From positions 1 through 59,695 of the forward strand of contig CAUDNR010004257.1 of assembly GCA_958430865.1 (NCBI GenBank): DNA of 59,695 bases. The letters are read 5' to 3'. The notes under the pieces were generated by a model that was not told the DNA's origin, made no database searches, and was given only the letters and a program-made list of their open reading frames with translations. This stretch comes from Entrophospora sp. SA101 (Eukaryota; Glomeromycota; Glomeromycetes; Entrophosporales; Entrophosporaceae). The position numbers and the translations under genes were made by a program. Positions 1 through 12,216 of the stretch are shown here, piece after piece; positions within the stretch are counted from its first letter, which is position 1; every line of letters starts with the position of its first letter.

Positions 1-331
1 TCATAATTTAAAGATAACTTCTTTGATTATAAATAATATAAATATAATAATAATATGATTATATTCCCCACAATATAACATAACAATATAATATCCGCAT
101 TCCTTAATAAAAATAAAAATGATAACAATAATAATATATGTATAATTTTTTAACAAAAATCCCGATTGCCAAGTAACTTTAATTAAACGATAAAAAAAAT
201 GAATTCCTCTGATTACCAAATATGGTAATAAAATTAATTGCCATCTGTGTGACATATTATTTCGAGGATTGTTACAAAGATAAATTTGAGTGTGATTATA
301 TACAAAATGGCGCTTCAAACATCACAGGAAA
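1..331. other. AT-rich edge, no supported gene
   Basis: Very AT-rich sequence at the window edge. A minus-strand open frame exists but its translation is dominated by Ile/Phe/Tyr runs from AT-rich codons, and no family motif is visible. I see no supported gene here. Confidence 0.5.
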
Positions 332-604
332 GTGAAAATACCAGTTAGAAGTGCCCACTTAAATCTGATGGGAAAAGCTTTATGTAGAAGACACCATAAT
401 AAATTAATTGTCAATGCTGCAAAAAGGCAGAAGATGGCTATTTATAAACAAGAATTTTCACACCCAAATCACAGAGAATATTCAGTATCCGCATCAAAGG
501 ATACTAATCCAATAAAACTATCTAACTGTTTAATTGAATTTTTTAACCTTTCACTTAACTCCATGATTCGTAATCATGATGTTAAAACCAATATTGATCC
601 CTGA
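332..604 (+). pseudogene. Fragment of a mycorrhizal-fungus hypothetical protein
   Basis: A 90-codon open frame with ordinary amino-acid composition, including the segment HLNLMGKALCRRHHNKLIV followed by a Ser/His/Lys-rich stretch. The His/Cys spacing resembles hypothetical proteins that, as I recall, are multi-copy in Glomeromycotina; this is memory, not a search. It has no convincing start context, and its stop lies just before a repeated motif at 622-653. I read it as a broken piece of such a gene. The frame at 811-976 could be a downstream piece of the same gene. Function unknown. Confidence 0.3.
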
Positions 605-621
605 AATTCTTTTGTAATACC

Positions 622-653
622 AATGTTCACTTTGTCTGGTTTTGTTGCAGCAT
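622..653 (+). repeat. Dispersed 32-bp motif, copy 1
   Basis: AATGTTCACTTTGTCTGG followed by TTTTGTTGCAGCAT. Closely similar sequence occurs at 4173-4204 and, less well conserved, at 11876-11903 (mirrored in the right arm near 55982-56009). All copies have the same orientation and sit in decayed intergenic DNA, so this is probably the terminal or internal part of a transposon family. Confidence 0.55.
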
Positions 654-810
654 GTCCCAAATGATAATTTAGAAGGCTGGTTTAAAACTAACATTTGGAG
701 CATTACAATGGACAATTGTAGATGGAGCTTGTGATGTAGACAACATTGTTCATTTTTTCTAAATATTTATTTGCAAATCTACATTAAATATATGCAAACT
801 TTCTTTTAGG

Positions 811-976
811 AGTGAAAGTTGCTCCTGAACCTCAGGTGAATTCAGAAATCTTGAGAGAGATGACCCTAAAATCAAAAACATATAGTATCAAAACTCATGA
901 AAATGAATTTAATGAATTTGTAAAACCTAATCGTTTAGAAATAGTAAGCTTCCTTCATTCAGGCAATATAATATAA
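811..976 (+). pseudogene. Open coding-like fragment, unknown product
   Basis: After an acceptor-like TTTTAG the frame stays open for about 54 codons (segments VKVAPEPQVNSEILREM and SIKTHENEFNEFVK) and stops with TAA at 974-976. The composition is coding-like, unlike the surrounding AT-rich sequence, but there is no start codon or recognised domain. It may be a last exon or a relic linked to the fragment at 332-604. Confidence 0.25.
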
Positions 977-2067
977 GGGTCTCTCTAAGTGTCATATGTT
1001 TTCTTTCTACGCTCCCTTCTCACGAATATTTTTCCAGGATTTAATTTACAATTATAATAACATTTGTTATAATGACAATCTTGTTATAATGGCATTTTTT
1101 AAAAAAACCATATTTATGAATGTAAATTTACTCCATTATAATGGCACTCACTAATATATAATATAATGTCATAATTTGTCAAAAAATTTTTTTTTATAAT
1201 TATAGAATTTATTCCGTTATAATGACACTTGTTATAACGACGTGTCCTGCAGATCAATGGGAGTTTTATATATATATGCACTGATTTTGTTTGAACCTTA
1301 AAATTCAGTGGTATGATCATAACGTAAAAATGCATTGGTTCGAGTAGTAAAATAGTTTTTTTTTGGCGGAGCAAATAAAATTGTTTTGACCGGTTACACA
1401 GTAAGATAACACATGCAAGTCGGATGTAGTAATCAATTGTTTAAAATAAATAAATGACCGACCTATCGGGTTTACATGAACCTATTTAAAATCAATTACT
1501 CAAATAAATTTATCAAGAAACAGAGAATTTACGAAAATAATTAGTTTATATGGAACATACCAAACAAAATCCCAATTATTTTATTGGTTTTCTTTTAGCA
1601 CCAGAACCCAAATGGGATTCCAGAGTCTCCAATTCCATTCTGAATTGCAACCTCCGAGCTTGAAAATCCTAATATTTACAACCTTTCAAAATTCTGCAAT
1701 CTCCCGAGTTGCAATTCCCTGGTTGATTCGTCATTTTTACCCTAGAAACCTGGCAACTTTTCAGCTAAATTGCTTATCTTGGTTCAGGTACTGCAAGGGA
1801 AAATTAGGATTCACAAAAGCGTCCTTGACAATGATGTAGTTCCAGCAACGTTAGTTCAATTGCATCGTTGTATCATCGAGGGGACAAGTCAAATTAGCCT
1901 TATGTACATGAGGAAAGTGAGAATGATTGTAATAGTTTTAATAAAGTAGCATTTGTACTTTAGCATTTGTAAATTTCCGATAAAATTGTTTTCCGCTTAG
2001 GTGCAATTTCCCATCCCATATTCAATAATCATGTTGCCTTCTTTACCCTCAATGCTTTTTTGTGATC
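977..2067. other. Gene-poor, transposon-like intergenic DNA
   Basis: No supported gene. Between about 1060 and 1245 an 11-bp motif of the form RTTATAAYGRC recurs at least five times (near 1064, 1083, 1135, 1220 and 1234), as in decayed ends of pogo-like elements. Positions 1590-1850 are less AT-rich with a short open frame but no recognisable domain. Confidence 0.4.
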
Positions 2068-2189
2068 GTCTAAGCTCTCTATAACGAACCTTCCGATTCA
2101 ATTTTTTATAATTAATTTCTTTCTATATAACGAACAAAAGCAGAAAAATTACATATAGGGACAGAGGGCTCGATGTAGAGAGCTTGGAC
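2068..2189. mobile_element. Degenerate pogo-like MITE
   Basis: An imperfect terminal inverted repeat of about 19 bp: GTCTAAGCTCTCTATAACG at 2068-2086 against the complement of CGATGTAGAGAGCTTGGAC at 2171-2189. The right end reads ...ACTG next to TA, the terminal CAGT and TA target site expected of pogo/Tigger-type elements; the left terminus has decayed. At about 120 bp it has no coding capacity, so it would be a non-autonomous copy. Superfamily assignment is inference from ends and length. Confidence 0.5.
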
Positions 2190-2259
2190 TGTATTAATAA
2201 CACCGATTGTTTATTATCATGATAGAGAATCTTAGGAATTACCTAAAGACATGACAATA

Positions 2260-2620
2260 AATATTTATTTATAAAAAAAAAAAATTATATAAATATATCA
2301 ATACAAAAAAAAAAGGTAACCTCTGGTCGTTAATAAACAATAAGTAACACGTCTTCTTTAGAGTCATACCAAGTAACATTCATATTTTGTCGTTTTGGAA
2401 AAAATTGGTTTTCAATTAATCCGCGTGTCCCAAAATAAAAAAAAAATTTTTTTTACGAGTTTTTTTTTTTAGAAACAAAATGCCAAACAAAAAAACCAAA
2501 GGAAAAGAACTTGTTATTTCAAAAGAGTAAATAGCACTACAGGTTGTTATTTTTAAAAAGGATGGTGGGTGCGGTTGTTCGCGACTTGTCATTCTAGTTA
2601 TTATTAAAAAAATGGTCGCG
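2260..2620 (-). repeat. Diverged copy of the small repeated gene-like unit
   Basis: On the minus strand this resembles the unit at 32001-32407. It shares an ATATATCAATACAAA stretch, a CACGTCTTCTTTAG block encoding a KEDVL-like segment, and a TCTAGTT-containing block further on. The frame is interrupted and the splice donor of the 32001-32407 unit is not conserved, so this copy is probably dead. Confidence 0.4.
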
Positions 2621-2729
2621 ATTATTGTCCTTGATATTCTGGTTGATTATTTATCACTGTTTTTTATTTAATTATCAGTGGTAATAAACAAGTGGCAGTG
2701 AATTTGCCACTTGAGTTTTAATCGAAATC

Positions 2730-3880
2730 TCTGAATACAATGAGGATAATTATATCAATAAACGATGGCACAACATTAGTATTAAATGTTATGGAGATAT
2801 CCATTTCATTCTTTTGAGAGCATCAAAGTAATAATTGATTGTTTATTGGGAGAAGACAAGGATTTCCTAACTAGAACAACATTGAATTAAATTTTAAACC
2901 ATCAGATATAATTATACTAGATTTTCTACCAGACTTAGTTTTTCCAATTATTTTTATTTACCGGTAAAAAGTGGATTTTGGAGCATTCAATAAATATTAG
3001 AGAATTGGGTGCTTACCAGATAGATCTATATTGGGTAAATGACTATTTGATAATTGCTTTCTAGATTAATTGATAGAGCTGGATTTATAGACAAATTAAT
3101 AAATATTTGCAAAGGTATCCAACCATTAAAAATACATTATGATGCATATAACAAAAAAAGCTGAAAGTTTGATTCAACTAATTAAAGTACAAGATCAAAT
3201 AAAACAGTTAACTATTAATTCATCTCATAATCAGATAATTTCAAAAAAGCAATGCTAGTACATTCACAATCAATAATCTATTTATTATTCAAGTGATGAA
3301 AAAAACAATATATGTCATATTAATATATTAATACCAACACTTAAAAACCTAAAGACTTTATTATTATCAATTGATAATTACAAAATAAAATATTTGAAAT
3401 ATATTTCATTGCCAAACATTGAATCTGTGAACTTAAATATTATTTATAATAATAATCAGTCAACTCTATCAGACTTGCCTGATTTTATTATGATCAATGG
3501 AAAAAATCTGAATCTTTTGGCTGATGAATTTTTGAGAAGTTATTTCAATCAATGGCACAATATTGTAAAAATCTAGTAGATTTATCAACATCATATAGGT
3601 GTACAGTAGAGCAGAAGTTAATGGAAATATTCAATCATTGTAAAGAATTAGCTTTAAAAAAGCTTTTTATATGTATGAATTAGATTAGATGATAGTAATA
3701 GAATTATAGCAGTTCTAAATCAAACATCAACAAAAAATTTAAAATCAGTATCTGTTGGTAATAAGGCTTTTAATCTTAGAGACAATTCTTGGGGGAGAAC
3801 TTAAACCTTTTACAATAAGATTATTTGATTCATCAAAAATTAATGACCTTGAAAAATTTGATCAATATTTAGCATTTATA
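2730..3880 (+). pseudogene. Decayed F-box/LRR-like gene
   Basis: Successive open segments in different frames resemble the large F-box/leucine-rich-repeat-like family I know from Glomeromycotina: LWRYPFHSFESIKVI and IDCLLGEDKDFL near 2790-2890, ILDFLPDLVFPII near 2915-2965, a Leu/Asn-rich stretch at 3394-3576 (LPNIESVNLN, LADEFLRSYFNQWH), and CTVEQKLMEIFNHCKEL near 3600-3670. They are separated by frameshifts and stops, so no intact product is possible. In life such proteins would be substrate receptors of SCF ubiquitin ligases. Introns alone do not rescue the frame. Family assignment is by recalled resemblance. Confidence 0.5.
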
Positions 3881-3889
3881 TATATATGA

Positions 3890-4366
3890 TTTTAATTGGA
3901 ATATATATTTTTTTTATAATTATATCAATTTAACATTTGTACATATGTATATAGTTTAATTATTAAAGAAAACATTTATCGGACTTGGAATTTTTACTCC
4001 AAATAATTTGGCTGACAAACATTGACAAGTAGCAAAAGGCTTTCTTTGACCACCTAGAGAGATCTGAATCAGGTTGGGCCAGATCAACAGTCAAACAAAC
4101 TCGGTTGAGCCGGGTAATCACTTTACTTGACCTATTTGGAGCTCTGGGTGAGACATTGTAAAATTGTGATGTAATGTTCACCTTGACTGGTTTTGTTGCG
4201 GCATATAAAATAATAAATAATAAATAAAAAAAATCATGTGGCTAATTAGCGATGCTAAATTTGATTGGCTGGCATGTCATAAATGTATAAAATTATTATT
4301 ATATATAAATCGATCATATAAAGTTTTTTTTAAAATATTATTTTCACTTTAACAAAAAAAAAAACA
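3890..4366. other. Intergenic region upstream of the CK2 gene
   Basis: Holds the second copy of the dispersed motif at 4173-4204 (AATGTTCACCTTGACTGG then TTTTGTTGCGGCAT). The preceding 150 bp is less AT-rich, as in transposon remnants. The last 160 bp before the ATG at 4367 is AT-rich leader with a run of A just upstream of the start. No defined promoter element recognised. Confidence 0.4.
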
Positions 4367-6197
<1,831 letters not shown>

Positions 6198-6358
6198 AAA
6201 AATCCACATCATCATTAATTATAGATAACTTATTTTTGGAAATTTAATATTCCAATTCATACAAAAGATCATATACATATATTAAAAGTATATCTTATTA
6301 TGTATATGTACAGAAATTATTAAATATTAAAGTTTATTTTTTCTATAATATATATTAT

Positions 6359-6808
6359 TTATACCAATAAATCTGAAATATTAGGTTTAACCACTAAATG
6401 TTTTTTTATTTGTCCTAAATTATAAACGGTTTCTTTTGATGGATCAATAACAATTGAATTTTCCAAGAACGATCTATCTAACCCAGGATTTACCTTTAAA
6501 AAAAAAATTATATAATTAATATATTCCATCCAATATTGTAACATAATAATGTTATTATAATTTACTGCTTTGGTACTTACATCAAACACAAAATTACCAA
6601 TTATCATTTGCATCTGCCCAGAACTTCTTATAACAAGCTTACCGATTTGACCTTCAGTATTGCTGTTGTCCTTATCTCCTAATTCATCAAAAACTTTATT
6701 TGATTTTTTTTCCGAATCATTACTATTATTATTATTAGTTTGTGACTGTTGTGATGTATTACTATTTTTTTTACGTGCATCTCCTACCCTTCCTTTGCCT
6801 TTATTATT

Positions 6809-6850
<42 letters not shown>

Positions 6851-8322
6851 GCTGTTGCTGTTATCACTTTCTGAAACAGGCAATGTGTTTGCTTCAAATT
6901 TTGGGAGGATAGAGGGTAACTGGATACAGAAAAGATGTCCATTCTAAAAAAAAAGAATTAAATATTAAACCTTTTTTTAAAGATATAACATATGCATGTA
7001 CACAAAAAAGTTCTTTTTTGTTGATTTTGCTTACTTCTTTGAGTAGCGAAGCAATTTCTTTTTTTTCCTTTAAATTTATTTCACGAGATTGGTCGATCTC
7101 CTTGGATAGTAATTCATTTTTAGCTATTGGATGGAAAAAAGAAAAGAAATTTCTTCTGCATTGGTTTCTATATATATTTTCTAAATGTTTCAACAAAATA
7201 ACACAGCATATAATCTATTGACTTCTAATGTATAACAAACACACAAACACACATATAATATATATATGTAGATATATGTGTATATTTCTAGATATATACA
7301 TATATATTTTTTGTTAAGAAATTTAATTTCTAGAAAAAAAATAAAAATAAAAACATACCGTCTAAAAATTTTTGAAAACTTTCATCTTTTTCTATAGTAA
7401 GTATATCAGGTGCCCATGGATCTTCACGAAATGAATCAAAGTCTTCTGCAAAATCATCATAATCTTTTTTCTCATCCATCATAGAATGTCCAAGTATTTT
7501 ATTTGATCCTGTCATCACTTTTAATATTATATATAAAGAATGCACTAAAATTAAATCTTGATCATATTTATATAAAAAAATAGATAGACAGATATACAGA
7601 TAGATAAATAATTACTTGGCACAGAACTAGCATGAGGACCGTATGCAAATGGACCAGATGCTTTCATCTCTGTTACGAATCTACTACGATCACGCATTCC
7701 TACTCTCCAAAAAAAACATCATGAAATTATTTTTTGATAATTTAGTTATCAAAATCTCATTATTTTTTCTATTTCAAAAATACCTCGACCCATTCTTCCA
7801 ATTGATCCATGACTTTGACCCTACCAACATATATTTATAAATATATATTTTTTAAATAATAAAAATAACATTATAGATATATTGTGATTTCTGTAAAATA
7901 AACCAACCCCAAATGATGGATCATTATCAAAAAATTCTGGTATTATTGCGTCTGCAGTAATTGTTCTTGTTGGAATCAAATAAATAAGGTGTATAAGTAA
8001 AATAAATGATTTTATACAAGGATCAAAAATAATCCAATTCAAATAAATAAAAAATAAAAACTAACGGTTGAGGCCTTCGATGTGCTTCCGGTACAGTAGG
8101 AACAAATCTCATTTTCTGTGTTCCACGAAGTGTCACCCTTGAAGAGGTTGGTAGAAAGTAATGACCTGTTGGAATGGTTCTAACAGATGCTAATCTGCCA
8201 GGAGCAGGTAATTCTGGCTGTAATGAGCCAAGTCTCCTAGCGGTGCTATTATTACTAGAAGCTGAGCTTAAAGAAGGGCTAGGCGATGCAGTTCTACTTG
8301 GCAATTTATCTTTAGGATCCAT
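6359..8322 (-). CDS. RPC53: RNA polymerase III subunit RPC4 (RPC53/POLR3D)
   Basis: Subunit of the Pol III initiation/termination subcomplex (with RPC37) that transcribes tRNA and 5S genes. Exons in gene order: 8322-8066, 7965-7908, 7820-7784, 7699-7616, 7508-7359, 7123-7035, 6943-6581, 6493-6359, giving 390 residues against about 400 in relatives. N-terminus is Ser/Pro-rich and basic, then MRFVPTVPEAHRR and RFVTEMKASGPFAYGP, then a helical charged segment. Exon 7 has GHLFCIQLPSILP, a poly-Asn tract (about 250-268) from a trinucleotide repeat, and the family signature IGKLVIRSSGQMQMIIGNF. Exon 8 ends in SIVIDPSKETVYNLGQIKKHL, as in RPC4 C-termini. Exon 5 could instead start a few bases upstream in the same phase (position 7516). 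The gene spans the outer end of the inverted repeat; the right arm keeps only exon 1 in order. Family clear, exon 5 start less so. Confidence 0.9.
6803..6862. repeat. TTG trinucleotide microsatellite in RPC53
   Basis: About 18 tandem trinucleotides, read as AAC/AAT codons on the coding strand, producing the poly-Asn tract of RPC53. Because the unit is 3 bp, length changes stay in frame, so this should be a length polymorphism between isolates. Confidence 0.85.
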
Positions 8323-8742
8323 TATAATAATGAAAAAATAAATTATCGATGAACAAAAAATTGAAGGTTTGAAAGATGTCGTCGAAATACTTTCTGCAGA
8401 TACTTTCTAAATTTTGACTAGTTACACGATACAATTTTTTTGGAAATAACCTATATATTTTAGAAAGATATTTAAGACACGCCATCCTTGATGTATTGAA
8501 GATTATTTTTATTAATCTTCCATTTAGAGAAAATACATTGATGAAAGAGTTCGTCTGATCGCAATACTTTTATTCCCATTGATGAACTATTTTGTTTTTT
8601 TTTATATAGTGCGCAGAAATTAGGATAAAGAATATTTAAAAAGTCTTATTTAGTTCGCACTTAATTTGTGATAACAAAAAAAATGTCTTCCATTTTTCTT
8701 GGATTAAAACACATCTTCCTTCATGAATTTGACCGTTTTACA
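8323..8742. other. Upstream region of RPC53
   Basis: AT-rich leader and promoter region of RPC53 with no recognised motif or gene. Mirrored at 58592-59011. Confidence 0.4.
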
Positions 8743-9028
8743 TTAAAGCTGTCCCAATAATAATACATATAGAGAAGTGAGATTTAATAAATATGGCGTG
8801 TTCAATTTACGAGGACTTGTACGTGGGACGTTATCTTTATGAAAATAATCTGGAGTATGCATGTTATCATTACTGTCATTATTTATTATATTAACATCAT
8901 ATTTATTTAGAACATGCTGTGTTGGAAATTACCTCTTCATTATGCATTTGCACTAACCGGTGACGTTGAAAACATGTTTGCTGAAGGACAGGTACATGTT
9001 GCAAGGAGTCAATCTCCTTCTTACACAT
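8743..9028 (-). CDS. Possible small gene or gene fragment, unknown
   Basis: On the minus strand an ATG opens a frame starting MCKKEIDSLQHVPVLQQ. After a one-base shift it continues into a second coding-like frame containing MHTPDYFHKDNVPRTSPRKL, stopping with TAA at 8743. Either a short intron or a frameshift lies between them (around 8900-8940); no intron of normal size joins them cleanly. It lies upstream of RPC53 on the same strand. The 551-bp arm difference begins only 22 bp upstream of this ATG. Mirrored at 58306-58591. Unrecognised; may be a relic. Confidence 0.25.
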
Positions 9029-9049
9029 TTTAGGTTTTGACTATTCTCA

Positions 9050-9600
9050 ATTAAAGATTTCTAAACATGCATTGGAAGAATATAAAAATTAACATTCATG
9101 GTTCACAGAATTTAGAAAAACAATATTCTTGACGTCTGAATCTTGTTATTCATAATTCTTTATTTACATTATTTACATTTTCTTTGTGGACGTACTCCCT
9201 TTCTGGCGATAATAATTCAAGGCTATAGATGGTTGCCTCTCTTAATAAATGATTGTCATCGAAGCTAAAGTGTCGAAACTAGCTTTTAATAATAAGAATA
9301 ACCAAAACTAATTTTCATAGTTGATCTGAAAATTTAGACTTTTTAAACTAAAATAAACCAAATAGCACAATTATTTTATGACTAATTCATATAAAAGATA
9401 TTGAAAAGCTGAAGTTATTGCCGAAATCACTTTTTTCTAAAAACAATTTAGGCAACCATCTACGCTCGAGACAGATCTGCGTACAGTTATATATACAACC
9501 TTCACGAGAATGCTAATAAAGTCATTTTTTTTTCAGTAGAGTTGAAGTATTTTATTGATGAATTCAGACTAAAAGTGAAAAAGAAGGGTAAATATCAGCA
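9050..9600. other. 551-bp segment present only in the left arm
   Basis: The right arm runs directly from the base matching 9049 to the base matching 9601, lacking exactly 551 bp. Two bases (CA) are shared at the junction, as expected for a microhomology deletion from the right copy. No target-site duplication flanks the segment, so insertion of one transposon is less likely. It contains the short inverted-repeat element at 9226-9462 but no open frame of note. Confidence 0.85.
9226..9462. mobile_element. Candidate 237-bp MITE inside the indel
   Basis: Perfect 13-bp inverted repeat, TAGATGGTTGCCT at 9226-9238 and AGGCAACCATCTA at 9450-9462. Taking TA as a duplicated target site leaves an 11-bp terminal repeat GATGGTTGCCT and an AT-rich, non-coding core, as in Tc1/mariner-type MITEs. 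A 13-bp match could arise by chance in this length, so the call is tentative. Confidence 0.4.
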
Positions 9601-9694
9601 TGCACATTGAGAGCACCGGGAGATGAATCTTGAAGCAAACTTTGGAACAAATATTACAATAGCCTTACTGACAATCCTATCAGGGAAATCATGT

Positions 9695-9832
9695 GAACAA
9701 AACAACAATTGAAAGTATACGTGAATATTCTGACTTTATACAATCTTTATTGAATCTATCAGAATATTTTGTTGCTTTACAATTATTGCATTCTCTTTGT
9801 TTGTCCAACTTATAGACTACATTACCTAATTC
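9695..9832 (-). pseudogene. TKL-kinase N-terminal fragment
   Basis: On the minus strand the frame reads ELGNVVYKLDKQRECNNCK and continues ATKYSDRFNKDCIKSEYSRIL. This matches the N-terminal Cys-pair region of the kinase at 30231-31746 (KECDKCKWTRYSDRFCEGC), with C-x2-C retained, the second pair reduced to one Cys, and SDRF conserved. No kinase domain follows and stops flank it, so it is a relic of another family member. Mirrored at 58053-58190. Confidence 0.6.
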
Positions 9833-10031
9833 GCAAACCTTTCTTTATAATTTTTACATAATCATTTATTTTTTTTCTATTTTTTTCTATTAGAATTAAC
9901 CAGAACATTATTTCATTTTCAAATAATATTATGTGAATTGTTAATTTGACTTGATTAACTTATTGTGTAAAGAATCAATTGTTTTGGCAAAAACAATTGT
10001 TTATTCATTTGCATTGCCTCTGTCTTTCAAT

Positions 10032-10665
10032 CAAGGCTCCGAACGAATCGAATCGAATCGAGTCAAATTTTAAAGTGATTCGATTCGAATAAAATCGGAT
10101 TCCTAATTTTTTTTTATGTCATATTCAACAAATATATGAGACACATAAGGGATTCGAAAATTCGTTATTACCAATCACGTTTCAACAAATTTTATATGTT
10201 GAAGCAAAAATTTTTAAAAATCTCGTAACGCGAATTTAATGTTGAAACGGGGTTTACTATACTGTTAATATTAATAATATTAATATTAACGATAACAAAT
10301 GAAAAGTAATATAATTTACACTTGCAATAATAATAAATATAACAATGATGAATGATGTCTCTTCAATAACTTCTTCAACAGGTACAGTGCAATGGGCCCA
10401 AAGAAGAACAAGAAGTGAATTGTGAAATCATTCACAGTTGTAGATAGAAAAGTTAAATGCAATTATTGCACTAGGTAAATTTTTTTTTTTTTTTTGACTA
10501 TCGATACTATTTATTTCCAAAGGCAACTCTTTTAAATTACGCAGAATTCATATGGTGTACATATATTTGAATTGGATTCAAACCAGAGCATTATCATATT
10601 TGATTTGAATGAAACAAATCAAAAAATTAGGTGATTTGAATTTCATTGATTCATTCAGAGCCTTA
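10032..10665 (+). mobile_element. hAT-type transposon derivative, 634 bp
   Basis: Ends carry an imperfect terminal inverted repeat, AAGGCTCCGAACGAATCGAAT against AAGGCTCTGAATGAATCAAT. Flanks show a 7-of-8-bp target duplication, CTTTCAAT (10024-10031) and CTTTCAAC (10666-10673), the size expected for hAT elements. Subterminal CGAATCGAATCGA repeats are present. Near 10392-10476 a short frame reads MGPKKNKK, a stop, then a segment with VVDRKVKCNYCTR, a relic of a BED zinc finger like that at the N-terminus of hAT transposases. The DDE domain is missing, so this is an internally deleted copy. Mirrored at 57220-57853. Confidence 0.7.
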
Positions 10666-10673
10666 CTTTCAAC

Positions 10674-12216
10674 ACTAATTGCAGAGAATTGAATTCATCA
10701 TCCTGAATTTTAGATATTACAAATAACATACTTTTTCTAGTGTTAATAATTCACATTTTTAAATAGTTTATTTAATATTAATGCAAAATTCCTTTTATCA
10801 ATTTTATCCATAAGTGCACCCTCTATAAATGCACACCCTCATACTCTGCACTGCACAGTTTTTTTTCAGTCCGCTCATATGAAAACTCTCTCCATAAATG
10901 CATCTCACGTGACCAATTTATAAAATTCATCGTGTAACTATATAGGATAATCGCCAGCATAAATTTTTGATTTGATTGGATAATTTCCAAATATATAATA
11001 CAATGAAAGAAAATAGTTTACATATTTTTATAACAAAGGTCAAAATTTTTTGTTATATTACAATCTTTGTAATTTATAATGAAATTATATATTTTTATTT
11101 ATTGCTTTATATTTTTACAATGAAATTATTTGTTAATTATTATCATAGCTTTGTAATTATACAACGGAAATATTTGTCCATAATTTTTATTACAGCAAGA
11201 GAACAAGTAAAATTGGTTAATAAAATCGAAAGACATATCAGTGCAAAAAAAGTAAATTCATTCGAAACAAACTACAATGGATAGTTATTTTAATATTAAT
11301 TAAGTTTTTAAATATTATAAATAATAAATATAAAAAATTTTTTTTTTAAAAATATTGTGCATAACGTGCAACCAATGAAATTGCTTCTCTCTATTAGTAA
11401 CAGCCATTTTTGATTCTCAAGAATTGACGGTGTGGCGCAAAAAGTTGTGGCTTGCACCATACCGTGTAACATATACTAACCGTCAATCAAAATTCGAAAA
11501 CTTAGTCATGTGAGTAAAATATCACGTGAAACTAAGGTTGTAATTAGTGTGTACCTTGCCGAAACTACCAATTGCCAAAAACCCCACATGAGAGACTCTA
11601 ATAAACAATTAGTTTATAACCTGTCGAAACTCTGCCAATTGATTTTGGAGGAGTTTTGGCAAACAACCATACATGAAACTGACTTGATTATTTAACATGG
11701 TATGGAATCAAAGATTTCACTATGCCCTTCATGAATTATATGATGGACAATCTGTGAGTGTTACCAAGCATTCTAATATAAAAAAAAAAGAATCAAGAAA
11801 TAATTAATTCGTTTAAAACAATAATTTTTTTATTCGTGTTTTAGTAATTTAACCACTGGAGTGGTTTCACGACATAATGTTCACTTTGTCTGATTTTTGT
11901 TACTATACAATCAATCACTCTTGTATAATTTAGCCAAACATAAAAAATATAATTAATAATTAATAATATATATATAATTTCATTTTAATTTATATTATAA
12001 TTACATCCTCCATAATTATTATATGAGGTAAATATATATATGGTAATGTTAAATGATAATGAATATGTATTTTTTTAAAAAATAAAGTCAATGATTATGC
12101 AAATGCCCAAAAAAATAAATGCGAATATAACCTAATAACCTAAATAACATTATATTCTAAAACCCACCCATGCAATCTATATATCTATATTTAACAATTA
12201 ATCATTAATATTATTT
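10674..12216. other. Gene-poor intergenic region
   Basis: No supported gene. The open frame at 10976-11284 is low-complexity Ile/Phe/Tyr. A nested hairpin lies at 11424-11486 and the third copy of the dispersed motif at 11876-11903, next to the small palindrome CCACTGGAGTGG. Probably old transposon debris. Mirrored at 55669-57211. Confidence 0.45.
11424..11486. repeat. Nested hairpin
   Basis: Two inverted pairs overlap: TTGACGGT (11424-11431) with ACCGTCAA (11479-11486), and ACGGTGTGGCGCAA (11427-11440) with TTGCACCATACCGT (11452-11465, two mismatches). GC content is higher than the surroundings. It could be a small MITE core or transcribed hairpin; no promoter was recognised. Mirrored at 56399-56461. 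Confidence 0.5.

Noticed and set aside
1330..1400. tRNA-like GGTTCGAGTAG motif
   Set aside because: No acceptor stem or anticodon arm could be folded around it; similar GATTCGAA motifs near 12640 also failed. No tRNA gene is supported.
6660..6947. Plus-strand frame with a poly-Leu stretch opposite RPC53
   Set aside because: Antisense reading of the poly-Asn microsatellite exon of RPC53.
7643..7840. 65-residue plus-strand frame (copy 59495-59692)
   Set aside because: Antisense of RPC53 exons 3-4 and their introns; it appears twice only because of the terminal fold-back.
10976..11284. 102-residue plus-strand frame
   Set aside because: Ile/Phe/Tyr-rich AT-driven translation without motif or splice context.
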